A stretch of DNA of 64,000 nt from positions 62,001 through 126,000 of the forward strand of contig NZ_JANCLX010000017.1 in NCBI RefSeq assembly GCF_024295805.1, written 5' to 3'. This DNA comes from Streptomyces cucumeris (GTDB lineage: Bacteria > Actinomycetota > Actinomycetes > Streptomycetales > Streptomycetaceae). Below, piece after piece: positions 35,612 through 43,567 of the stretch. The position numbers were made by a program, and so were the translations under genes. Below the pieces are notes generated by a model. It was given only the letters and a program-made list of their open reading frames with translations, ran no database searches and was not told the DNA's origin. Position 1 is the stretch's first letter, and every line of letters starts with the position of its first letter.

Positions 35612-36414
35612 GCCGGGTCCTCCTCGACGGGGATGACGAGCCGGGTCAGCAGCTCTTCCTCGGGAGCCTCTCCCGGCCCCACGAGATACGCCTCGCGCAC
35701 CGGCGCCCTCGGGCGCAGCCCGCGCTCGTGGACGGCGGCGAACAGCGCGTTGTAGGCGAGGGGAAGCTGGGCGTACGGGCCGGTGTGCAGCGTCTCGGCC
35801 ACCGGTCCGCCGGGCAGCACCGTACGGACCAGACCGGGCGGCTCCGCCCCCTCCGGTACCCGGGCCCCTACGGCGATCTCCGCGCGGTCCTCCAGTTCCA
35901 CGGGGTACAGCCCCCACAGGGGCGGCTCCCAGGCGATGCCCGCGGCCTGCAGCGCCGCGAGCACCAGGCCCACCCGCTCGCCGGCCCGCTGCCCGATCTC
36001 GGCGGGCGCGCAGACCGTCCGGGACACGGCCAGCTCCAGCGGGAGTTCACTGCCCCAGGTCACCTCGTAGCCGGGCAGTCCGCCCTCGGCCAGCCGCTCC
36101 AGCATGTCCATCCGCGTGCGGTCCCGGCGGACCCGCTCGGCCAGCCGGTCCCGCTCGGCGCGCAGGATGCGCGCCCTGGACGGGGGCGGGGCGGCCAGGA
36201 TCTCGGCGATCACGGTCAGCGGGAGGTCCATCTCGCGCAGCAGACCGATGGTCAGGGCGTCACGTGCCTGGTCGGGGGCGTAGTAGCGGTAGCCCGAGGC
36301 GGCGTCCACCTGGACGGCGGCCAGCAGGCCCAGTTCGTCGTAGTGCCGGAGCTGTTTGACGCTCAGCCGGCAGAGGCGGGCGAACCGCCCGATGGTGAGG
36401 AGATCGTTTCGCAC
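35608..36414 (-). CDS. MerR-family transcriptional regulator with GyrI-like effector domain
   Basis: A 268-residue regulator. The N-terminal MerR winged helix is LLTIGRFARLCRLSVKQLRHYDELGLLAAVQVDAASGYRYYAPDQ, a dimerisation helix follows (about 75-115), and the C-terminal GyrI/AraC-type effector pocket spans about residues 125-268, as in BmrR/TipA-like drug-sensing proteins. No Shine-Dalgarno precedes the GTG at 36414, and a large palindromic operator ends only 8 bp upstream. This suggests a leaderless, autoregulated transcript. It likely senses a small molecule and controls itself and the coupled BtrH-like gene. Confidence 0.88.
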   Translation of the reverse strand: MRNDLLTIGRFARLCRLSVKQLRHYDELGLLAAVQVDAASGYRYYAPDQARDALTIGLLREMDLPLTVIAEILAAPPPSRARILRAERDRLAERVRRDRTRMDMLERLAEGGLPGYEVTWGSELPLELAVSRTVCAPAEIGQRAGERVGLVLAALQAAGIAWEPPLWGLYPVELEDRAEIAVGARVPEGAEPPGLVRTVLPGGPVAETLHTGPYAQLPLAYNALFAAVHERGLRPRAPVREAYLVGPGEAPEEELLTRLVIPVEEDPA

Positions 36415-36421
36415 ACCAGAA

Positions 36422-36454
36422 GGGTGGACCCTCCCACGATGGGAGAGTCCACCC
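36422..36454 (-). promoter_or_regulatory. MerR-type operator/promoter
   Basis: GGGTGGACCCTCCC, a 5-bp spacer and GGGAGAGTCCACCC form 14-bp arms with one mismatch. On the minus strand TGGACT can serve as -35; 19 bp later comes CACCCT as a poor -10. This is the long-spacer layout of MerR-activated promoters, with transcription starting at or next to the GTG. Confidence 0.65.
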
Positions 36455-36476
36455 CGCGCGGCCGGATCCCTGGCCA

Positions 36477-36496
36477 CTAGGCCGGACAGGGCCTAG
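36477..36496 (-). mobile_element. 20-bp remnant of the palindromic element (site C)
   Basis: CTAGGCC and GGCCTAG flank GGACAG. The right 13 bp (GGACAGGGCCTAG) equal the terminal bases of the full element copies, and the left 7 bp equal the opposite end. It looks like what remains after loss of the interior. Its CTAG supplies the TAG stop of nuoN. Confidence 0.55.
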
Positions 36497-38145
36497 CGCA
36501 CGAACACCCCGGCCTGGCCCGCAAGGTCGAGGAAGTACTGCGGTGCGACACCGAGCACCAGCGTGACCGCGACCCCGATGGCGATCGCCGAGGAGGTCAG
36601 CACGCTCGGCACGGCGACCGAGGGGCCGTCCGTGCGCGGCTCGCTGAAGAACATCAGCACGATCACCCGGATGTAGAAGAACGCCGCGATCGCCGACGAG
36701 ATCACACCGACCACCACCAGCGCACCCGCGCCGCCGTCGGCCGCCGCCTTGAAGACGGCGAACTTCCCGGCGAAGCCGCTGGTCAGCGGGATACCGGCGA
36801 AGGCCAGCAGAAAGACCGCGAAGACCGCTGCCACCAGTGGCGAACGGCGGCCGAGCCCGGCCCACTTGGACAGGTGGGTGGCCTCGCCGCCCGCGTCACG
36901 CACCAGGGTGACCACCGCGAAGGCGCCCAGGGTCACGAAGGAGTACGCGGCGAGGTAGAAGAGGACGGAGGAGATGCCGTCGGGCGTGGTGGCGATGACA
37001 CCGGCGAGGATGAACCCCGCGTGCGCGATCGAGGAGTACGCCAGCAGCCGCTTCACATCGGTCTGGGTGACCGCGACGATGGCGCCGCCCAGCATGGTCA
37101 CGATCGCGACGCCCCACATCACCGGCCGCCAGTCCCAGCGCAGCCCGGGCAACACCACATAGAGCAGCCGCAGCAGGGCGCCGAACGCCGCGACCTTGGT
37201 GGCCGCCGCCATGAAGCCGGTGACCGGGGTCGGGGCGCCCTGGTAGACGTCCGGGGTCCACATATGGAACGGTACGGCGCCGATCTTGAACAGCAGGCCC
37301 ATCAGCACCATGGCACCGCCGATGAGCAGCAGCGCGTCATTGCCCATGGTCCCGGCGAGCGCCGGGGTGACGTTCCGGACCTGGCCGTCGACGACATCCG
37401 CGATGCCCGCGTAGCCGACGGTGCCCGCGTAGCCGTAGAGCAGGGCGATACCGAACAGCAGGAAGGCGGAGGAGAAGGCGCCCAGCAGGAAGTACTTCAC
37501 GGCCGCTTCCTGCGAGAGCATGCGGTGGCGCCGGGCGAGCGCGCACAGCACGTACAGCGGCAGGGAGAAGACCTCCAGCGCCACGAACAGCGTCAGCAGG
37601 TCATTGGCGGACGGGAAGACCAGCATCCCGCCGACCGCGAAGAGCACCAGCGGGAAGACCTCGGTGGTGGTGAACCCGGCCTTCACCGCGGCCTTCTCGG
37701 CCTCACCACCGGGCACAGCGGCCGCCTGCGCGGCGAAGGAGTCGACCTGGTTGCCGTGCGCCACCGGATCGAGCCGCCGTTCGGCGAAGGTGAACACCGC
37801 GACCAGCGCCACCAGCAGGATGGTGCCCTGGAGGAAGAGCGCCGGACCGTCCACCGCGATGGCGCCCATGGCCGCGACATGGGCCTTGCCGGTGCCGTAG
37901 TCCCCGGCGGCCAGCCCGACGACCGCGGCGAACGCGGCGGCCAGGGTGAGGACGGAGACGAACAGCTGGGCGCCGTAGCGCTGGCGGCGCGGCAGGAACG
38001 CCTCGACCAGGACGCCGAGGATCGCCCCGCCGAGCACGATCAGTGTCGGGGACAGCTGGCCGTACTCGATATGCGGCGCCGGGATCTTGTCGGGCGCCGC
38101 CGCCGCTGTTGTCCACAGGCTGTGGACAGGGGCCGCGTGGGTCAC
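36493..38145 (-). CDS. nuoN: NADH-quinone oxidoreductase subunit N
   Basis: A 550-residue membrane-arm subunit and the last gene of the complete nuo operon. NuoN/M core motifs are present: the glutamate helix LLTLFVALEVFSLPLYVLCALARR, FKIGAVPFHMWTPDVYQGAPTPV, and TDVKRLLAYSSIAHAGFIL. The start is a GTG overlapping the nuoM stop (GTGA). The stop codon TAG is part of a CTAG that ends a mobile-element remnant. Two DnaA-box-like sequences lie within its first 15 codons. Confidence 0.94.
   Translation of the reverse strand: MTHAAPVHSLWTTAAAAPDKIPAPHIEYGQLSPTLIVLGGAILGVLVEAFLPRRQRYGAQLFVSVLTLAAAFAAVVGLAAGDYGTGKAHVAAMGAIAVDGPALFLQGTILLVALVAVFTFAERRLDPVAHGNQVDSFAAQAAAVPGGEAEKAAVKAGFTTTEVFPLVLFAVGGMLVFPSANDLLTLFVALEVFSLPLYVLCALARRHRMLSQEAAVKYFLLGAFSSAFLLFGIALLYGYAGTVGYAGIADVVDGQVRNVTPALAGTMGNDALLLIGGAMVLMGLLFKIGAVPFHMWTPDVYQGAPTPVTGFMAAATKVAAFGALLRLLYVVLPGLRWDWRPVMWGVAIVTMLGGAIVAVTQTDVKRLLAYSSIAHAGFILAGVIATTPDGISSVLFYLAAYSFVTLGAFAVVTLVRDAGGEATHLSKWAGLGRRSPLVAAVFAVFLLAFAGIPLTSGFAGKFAVFKAAADGGAGALVVVGVISSAIAAFFYIRVIVLMFFSEPRTDGPSVAVPSVLTSSAIAIGVAVTLVLGVAPQYFLDLAGQAGVFVR
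38109..38129. promoter_or_regulatory. Inverted pair of DnaA-box-like sequences
   Basis: TTGTCCACA (38109-38117), a perfect match to the preferred Streptomyces DnaA box, faces TGTGGACAG (38121-38129; reverse complement CTGTCCACA) across 3 bp, inside the 5' end of nuoN. Confidence 0.4.
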
Positions 38146-39788
38146 TTGGCACCTCCGGAAGCACCGTCGTGCATCGGGCTGTAGCTGAACCAGCCCGCGT
38201 CGACGGGGTGGTCGGGCTTGGGGTCCTTCTCGTCCACCACCGACAGCGTGTGGTCCACCGCCGGGTTGACGATGTCGGCCAGCGGTTTGGGATAGACACC
38301 GAGGAAGATCAGCAGCGCGATGAGCGGGGCGACCACCAGCAGCTCACGCGCCTTGAGGTCGGGCATCCCGCGCACCTCGTCCTTCACCGGGCCGGTCATG
38401 GTGCGCTGGTAGAGCACCAGGACGTAGAGCGCGGCGAGCACGATGCCGACGGTGGCGATGATCCCGAGCACCGGATAGCGGCTGAACGTGCCGACCAGGA
38501 CCAGGAACTCGCTGATGAACGGGGCGAGACCGGGCAGCGACAGGGTGGCCAGACCGCCGATCAGGAAGGTGCCCGCAAGCACCGGGGCGACCTTCTGCAC
38601 CCCGCCGTAGTCGGCGATGAGCCGCGAACCGCGGCGGGTGATCAGGAACCCGGCCACCAGCATCAGCGCGGCGGTCGAGATCCCGTGGTTGACCATGTAG
38701 AGGGTGGCGCCGCCCTGGCCCTGCGTGGTCATGGCGAAGATGCCGAGGATGATGAAGCCGAAGTGGGAGATCGAGGCATAGGCGATCAGCCGCTTGATGT
38801 CCCGCTGGCCCACCGCGAGCAGCGCACCGTAGATGATGCTGATCAGCGCCAGCACCAGGATCACCGGGGTGGCCCACTTGCTGGCCTCGGGGAAGAGCTG
38901 GAGGCAGAAGCGGAGCATCGCGAAGGTGCCGACCTTGTCGACGACCGCGGTGATCAGCACGGCCACCGGGGCGGTGGACTCCCCCATCGCGTTGGGCAGC
39001 CAGGTGTGCAGCGGCCACAGCGGCGCCTTCACCGCGAAGGCGAAGAAGAAGCCGAGGAACAGCCACCGTTCGGTGCCGGTCGCGATGGAGAGGTCACCAC
39101 TGGCCCGCGCCTGGACGATCTGCTGGAGTGAGAAGGTGCCGGTGCCCAGGTCGTCCGCGGTGACCGCGTACAGACCGACCACCGCGGCCAGCATGATCAG
39201 ACCGCCGGCGAGGTTGTAGAGCAGGAACTTCACCGCGGCGTACGAGCGCTGGGTGGCCGTCTCCTCCTCGGACCGCTCCCCGGCCCGGTCCCCGAAGCCG
39301 CCGATGAGGAAGTACATCGGGATGAGCATGGCTTCGAAGAAGATGTAGAAGAGGAAGACGTCGGTGGCCTCGAAGGAGATCACCACCATCGCCTCGACCA
39401 TCAGGATCAGCGCGAAGAAGCCCTGGGTCGGCCGCCACCGGCGGTTGGGGCGCTCCCCCTCCAGCGGATCGGCGTCATGCCAGCCCGCCAGGATGACGAA
39501 GGGGATGAGCACCGCGGTGAGGGCGATCAGGACGACCGCGATCCCGTCCACGCCCAGTTCGTAGCGGACGCCGAAGTCCGCGATCCAGGCGTGGGACTCG
39601 GTGAGCTGGAAGCGGGCGCCCCCCGGGTCGAAGCGGACCAGGGCGACCGCCGCGAGGACGAGCGTGGCCAGGGAGAAGGCCAGCGCCACCCACTTGGCGG
39701 CGGCGCGCTTGGCGGCGGGCACGGCGGCGGTGGCGATCGCGCCGAGCGCGGGCACCGCGGCCGTGACCGTCAGCAGGGGAAAGGACAT
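38142..39788 (-). CDS. nuoM: NADH-quinone oxidoreductase subunit M
   Basis: A 548-residue antiporter-like subunit. FYIFFEAMLIPMYFLIGGFG carries the key glutamate, KAPLWPLHTWLPNAMGESTAPV the central lysine helix loop, and QRDIKRLIAYASISHFGFIILG the following motif. The C-terminus adds about 35 polar residues (DEKDPKPDHPVDAGWFSYSP...). It is coupled to nuoN by a 4-bp overlap and follows nuoL after 3 bp. Confidence 0.95.
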   Translation of the reverse strand: MSFPLLTVTAAVPALGAIATAAVPAAKRAAAKWVALAFSLATLVLAAVALVRFDPGGARFQLTESHAWIADFGVRYELGVDGIAVVLIALTAVLIPFVILAGWHDADPLEGERPNRRWRPTQGFFALILMVEAMVVISFEATDVFLFYIFFEAMLIPMYFLIGGFGDRAGERSEEETATQRSYAAVKFLLYNLAGGLIMLAAVVGLYAVTADDLGTGTFSLQQIVQARASGDLSIATGTERWLFLGFFFAFAVKAPLWPLHTWLPNAMGESTAPVAVLITAVVDKVGTFAMLRFCLQLFPEASKWATPVILVLALISIIYGALLAVGQRDIKRLIAYASISHFGFIILGIFAMTTQGQGGATLYMVNHGISTAALMLVAGFLITRRGSRLIADYGGVQKVAPVLAGTFLIGGLATLSLPGLAPFISEFLVLVGTFSRYPVLGIIATVGIVLAALYVLVLYQRTMTGPVKDEVRGMPDLKARELLVVAPLIALLIFLGVYPKPLADIVNPAVDHTLSVVDEKDPKPDHPVDAGWFSYSPMHDGASGGAK

Positions 39789-39791
39789 GAC

Positions 39792-41687
39792 TCAGACCGC
39801 CCTCATCAGCAGGGTCGCGGCGATGAGCACCGCCGTACCGCCGAACATCGAGACCGCGTACGTACGGGCGTAGCCGTTCTGGAGCTTGCGCAGCCGGCCG
39901 GAGAGCCCGCCGACGGAGGCCGCGGTGCCGTTGACCACTCCGTCGACCAGCTTGTGGTCGACGTAGACCAGTCCGCGGGTGAGGTACTGACCGGGCTGGA
40001 CGAGGGCGACATGGTTGAAGTCGTCCTGGAGCAGGTCCCGGCGGGCGGCCCGGGTGAGCAGACTGCCGCGCGGGGCGGTGCGGGGCACCGGGCGACGTCC
40101 GTACTGCGCCCAGGCGAGGCCGACACCGATCACCAGCACCACCATGGTGCCGCCGGTGACGGCGGCGGCACTGAGCGGTGAGTCGCCGTGGCTGTGGCCG
40201 GTGACCGGCTCCAGCCACTTCACGAACGCGTCGTTCAGGCTGAACAGCCCGCCCGCGAAGACCGATCCGAAGGCCAGGACGATCATGGGGAAGGTCATCG
40301 AACCGGGCGACTCGTGCGGATGCGGCTCATTGCCGTTCTCATCCGCGACCCAGCGCTTCTCGCCGAAGAAGGTCATCAGCATCACGCGGGTCATGTAGTA
40401 CGCGGTGATGGCCGCGCCCAGCAGGGCCGCCCCGCCGAGGATCCAGCCCTCGGTGCCGCCCTTGGCGAAGGCGGCCTCGATGATCTTGTCCTTGGACCAG
40501 AACCCGGAGAGTCCGGGGAAGCCGATGATGGCGAGGTAGCCGAGGCCGAAGGTGATGAAGGTGATCGGCATGTACTTCCGCAGGCCGCCGTACTTGCGCA
40601 TGTCGACCTCGTCGTTCATGGAGTGCATGACCGATCCGGCGCCGAGGAAGAGCCCGGCCTTGAAGAAGCCGTGGGTCACCAGGTGCATGATCGCGAAGAC
40701 ATAGCCGATCGGGCCGAGCCCGGCCGCCAGGATCATGTAGCCGATCTGCGACATGGTGGACCCGGCGAGGGCCTTCTTGATGTCGTCCTTGGCACAACCG
40801 ACGATCGCACCGAAGAGGAGGGTGACGGCACCGACGGTGACCACCGCGGCCTGGGCGTCCGGCGCCGCGTTGAAGATCGCGCCGGAGCGGGTGATCAGAT
40901 AGACGCCCGCGGTCACCATGGTGGCCGCGTGGATCAGGGCCGAGACCGGGGTCGGGCCCTCCATCGCGTCCCCGAGCCAGGACTGCAGCGGCACCTGGGC
41001 CGATTTTCCGCAGGCGGCGAGCAGCAGCATCAGCCCGATGGCGGTGAGCTTGCCCTCGCCCGCCCGGTCCGCCTCGGCCAGCACCGGAGCGAAGGCGAAC
41101 GACCCGAAGGTCGTGAACATCAGCATGATCGCGATGGACAGGCCGACATCGCCGACGCGGTTGACGATGAACGCCTTCTTCGCCGCCGTGGCCGCGCTCG
41201 GCTTGTGCTGCCAGAAGCCGATCAGCAGGTACGAGGCGAGGCCCACACCCTCCCAGCCGACGTACAGCAGCAGGTAGTTGTCGGCGAGGACCAGCAGCAG
41301 CATCGCCGCGAGGAAGAGATTGAGGTAGCCGAAGAAGCGGCGGCGCCGCTCGTCGTGCTCCATATAGCCGATCGAATAGACGTGGATCAGCGTGCCCACA
41401 CCCGTGATCAGCAGGACGAAGGTCATCGACAGCTGGTCGAGCTGGAAGGCGACGTCCGCGTGGAAGCCGCCCACCGGGATCCAGCTGAACACGTGGCTGT
41501 GCAGGGCCCGGTCGTGTTCACCGCGGCCGAGCATGTCGGCGAAGAGCACCGCGCCGATCGCGAAGGAGGACGCCGCGAGCACCGTGCCGATGTAGTGGCC
41601 CTTGCCGTCCAGCCGCCGCCCTCCGCACAGCAGCAGGGCCGCGCCCAACAGCGGCACCGCGACAAGCAATCCGATGAGGTTCTCCAC
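39792..41687 (-). CDS. nuoL: NADH-quinone oxidoreductase subunit L
   Basis: A 631-residue distal membrane-arm subunit. Visible motifs: YVGWEGVGLASYLLIGFWQHK, GKSAQVPLQSWLGDAMEGPTPVSALIHAATMVTAGVYLI and KDDIKKALAGSTMSQIGYMI. The GTG at 41687 has AAGGGG 10 bp upstream. The gap to nuoK is only 16 bp. As in other complex I, the C-terminal lateral helix should run along NuoM and NuoN. Confidence 0.95.
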   Translation of the reverse strand: MENLIGLLVAVPLLGAALLLCGGRRLDGKGHYIGTVLAASSFAIGAVLFADMLGRGEHDRALHSHVFSWIPVGGFHADVAFQLDQLSMTFVLLITGVGTLIHVYSIGYMEHDERRRRFFGYLNLFLAAMLLLVLADNYLLLYVGWEGVGLASYLLIGFWQHKPSAATAAKKAFIVNRVGDVGLSIAIMLMFTTFGSFAFAPVLAEADRAGEGKLTAIGLMLLLAACGKSAQVPLQSWLGDAMEGPTPVSALIHAATMVTAGVYLITRSGAIFNAAPDAQAAVVTVGAVTLLFGAIVGCAKDDIKKALAGSTMSQIGYMILAAGLGPIGYVFAIMHLVTHGFFKAGLFLGAGSVMHSMNDEVDMRKYGGLRKYMPITFITFGLGYLAIIGFPGLSGFWSKDKIIEAAFAKGGTEGWILGGAALLGAAITAYYMTRVMLMTFFGEKRWVADENGNEPHPHESPGSMTFPMIVLAFGSVFAGGLFSLNDAFVKWLEPVTGHSHGDSPLSAAAVTGGTMVVLVIGVGLAWAQYGRRPVPRTAPRGSLLTRAARRDLLQDDFNHVALVQPGQYLTRGLVYVDHKLVDGVVNGTAASVGGLSGRLRKLQNGYARTYAVSMFGGTAVLIAATLLMRAV

Positions 41688-41703
41688 TTGAACGCGACCC
41701 CTT

Positions 41704-42003
41704 CTAGAGCTTCATCAGGCTGGCGTCGTCGACCGAGGCCGAATGGCGGGAGCGGAAGACGGTCACGATGATCGCGAGACCGACCACGACCTCGGCCGCG
41801 GCGACCACCATCGTGAAGAAGGCGATGATCTGGCCGTCGAGATTGCCGTGCAGCCGGGAGAAGGCGACGAACGCGAGATTGCACGCGTTCAGCATCAGCT
41901 CGACGCACATGAAGAGGATGATGGCGTTCCGCCTGATCAGCACCCCGGCCGCACCGATGGTGAACAACAGGGCGGCCAGGTACAGGTAGTAGACCGGATT
42001 CAC
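41704..42003 (-). CDS. nuoK: NADH-quinone oxidoreductase subunit K
   Basis: A 99-residue three-helix subunit of standard length with RRNAIILFMCVELMLNACNLAFVAF, containing the conserved membrane glutamates. GTG start overlapping the nuoJ stop (GTGA). Unlike its second copy in this window it has no tail. Confidence 0.95.
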   Translation of the reverse strand: MNPVYYLYLAALLFTIGAAGVLIRRNAIILFMCVELMLNACNLAFVAFSRLHGNLDGQIIAFFTMVVAAAEVVVGLAIIVTVFRSRHSASVDDASLMKL

Positions 42004-42977
42004 TTGGCGGCTCCCTTGTGGCTGCCGGCGTCCTGGGACCGCTCGTCGGCACCCTTGCCGTTCGCATGCGCGCCGTTCTCGCCGTTGCCGTCGGCACCGT
42101 CGCCGTCGGCGCCGTTGACGGCACCGTTCGCCGAGGTGCCGTTCGCGCCCTTACCGGCTGCCCCGCCGCCCTTGGCGCCGCGGCCCAGCCAGCGCTCGGA
42201 GCGCTGCTCCAGGGCGGCCAGCTCGGCCAGCGCCTCCCCGGAGACGTCCCGGATCTGACCACGGGCGCGCAGCGTGGCGTTGACCGTGAGCTCGGAGGTG
42301 GTGCCGTCGGGCAGCAGACCGGGGATGTCCACCGCGTTGTGCCGGGCGTAGACACCGGGGGCGGGCAGCGGGGGTACGTTCCGGCCGGTGCGCACCCGCG
42401 CCTCGGACTGCTCGCGCTGGGTGCGCGCCCGCTCGATCCGCTCGCGGTGGGTCAGCACCATCGCACCGACGGCGGCGGTGATCAGCAGCGCGCCGGTGAT
42501 CTCGAAGGCGAAGACGTACTTGGTGAAGACCAGCGCCGCCAGCCCCTCCACATTGCCGCCGGAGTTGGCCTGGCCCAGGCCGTTCCAGCTGGTGAGCGAG
42601 GCGTTGCCGATCCCGGCGCAGAGCAGGATGCCGAAGCCAAGACCGCACAGGACGGCGAGCCAGCGCTGCCCCTTGAGGGTCTCCTTGAGCGAATCGGCGG
42701 CGGTGACACCGACCAGCATCACCACGAAGAGGAAGAGCATCATGATCGCGCCGGTGTAGACGACGATCTGGACGACGCCCAGGAAGTACGCGCCGTTGGC
42801 GAGGTAGAAGACCGCCAGGATGATCATGGTCCCGGCCAGGCACAGCGCACTGTGCACGGCCTTGCGCATCAGGATGGTGCACAGCGCGCCGATCACGGCG
42901 ACGGTGCCGAGCACCCAGAACTGGACGGCCTCACCGGTGGAGGTGGTGGAGGCCGCCGCGGCCAGCGCGCCGGTCAT
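42000..42977 (-). CDS. nuoJ: NADH-quinone oxidoreductase subunit J with extended C-terminus
   Basis: A 325-residue protein. The first 180 residues form the five-helix NuoJ core (FLGVVQIVVYTGAIMMLFLFVVML is the hallmark helix). The remaining 145 residues are soluble. About 90 may form a small region (VPPLPAPGVYARHNAVDIPGLLPDGTTSELTVNATL), and the last 55 are an Asn-Gly-Ala repeat (NGTSANGAVNGADGDGADGNGENG). Typical NuoJ is 160-270 residues, so this is at the long end. Coupled to nuoI by ATGA. Confidence 0.93.
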   Translation of the reverse strand: MTGALAAAASTTSTGEAVQFWVLGTVAVIGALCTILMRKAVHSALCLAGTMIILAVFYLANGAYFLGVVQIVVYTGAIMMLFLFVVMLVGVTAADSLKETLKGQRWLAVLCGLGFGILLCAGIGNASLTSWNGLGQANSGGNVEGLAALVFTKYVFAFEITGALLITAAVGAMVLTHRERIERARTQREQSEARVRTGRNVPPLPAPGVYARHNAVDIPGLLPDGTTSELTVNATLRARGQIRDVSGEALAELAALEQRSERWLGRGAKGGGAAGKGANGTSANGAVNGADGDGADGNGENGAHANGKGADERSQDAGSHKGAAK

Positions 42978-43567
42978 GCCTGGACCTCCTCGTTCCCCGC
43001 GGGCCCGTCGGAGGGGGTCTCGCCCTTGCTGACCGCCACCTGGCGCCGGGCCCCGGGCGCCGCCTCGGTGACCAGGCCCCGGTAGTAGTCCTGCTCGTCC
43101 ATCCCGGGGTAGATGGCGTGCGGGCTGTCGACCATGCCCTCCTCGAGACCGGCGAGCAGCTCCTCCTTGGTGTAGATGAGCGACTCACGGCTGCGGTCGG
43201 CCAGTTCGTACTCGTTCGTCATGGTCAGCGCCCGGGTGGGACACGCCTCGACGCACAGGCCGCACAGGATGCAGCGCAGGTAGTTGATCTGGTAGACGCG
43301 GCCGTAGCGCTCCCCCGGGGAGTACCGCTCCTCCTCGGTGTTGTCCGCGCCCTCGACGTAGATCGCGTCCGCCGGGCAGGCCCAGGCGCACAGCTCGCAG
43401 CCGATGCACTTCTCCAGCCCGTCCGGATGGCGGTTGAGCTGGTGGCGTCCATGGAAGCGGGGCGCGGTGGGCTTCTTCTCCTCGGGGTACTGCTCGGTGA
43501 GCCGCTTCTTGAACATGGCCTTGAAGGTCACGCCGAAGCCGGCCACCGGGTTCTGGAAGTCAGACAC
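42974..43567 (-). CDS. nuoI: NADH-quinone oxidoreductase subunit I (two 4Fe-4S clusters)
   Basis: A 197-residue subunit. It holds clusters N6a and N6b through KCIGCELCAWACPADAIYVEG and RCILCGLCVEACPTRALTMTNEYELAD. The GTG at 43567 has AAAGGAGG at a proper distance and the family N-terminus (GFGVTFKAMFKKRLTEQYPEE) follows; an earlier in-frame start would lie within nuoH. It overlaps the nuoH end by eight bases. The C-terminal 20 residues are polar and variable. Confidence 0.95.
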   Translation of the reverse strand: MSDFQNPVAGFGVTFKAMFKKRLTEQYPEEKKPTAPRFHGRHQLNRHPDGLEKCIGCELCAWACPADAIYVEGADNTEEERYSPGERYGRVYQINYLRCILCGLCVEACPTRALTMTNEYELADRSRESLIYTKEELLAGLEEGMVDSPHAIYPGMDEQDYYRGLVTEAAPGARRQVAVSKGETPSDGPAGNEEVQA

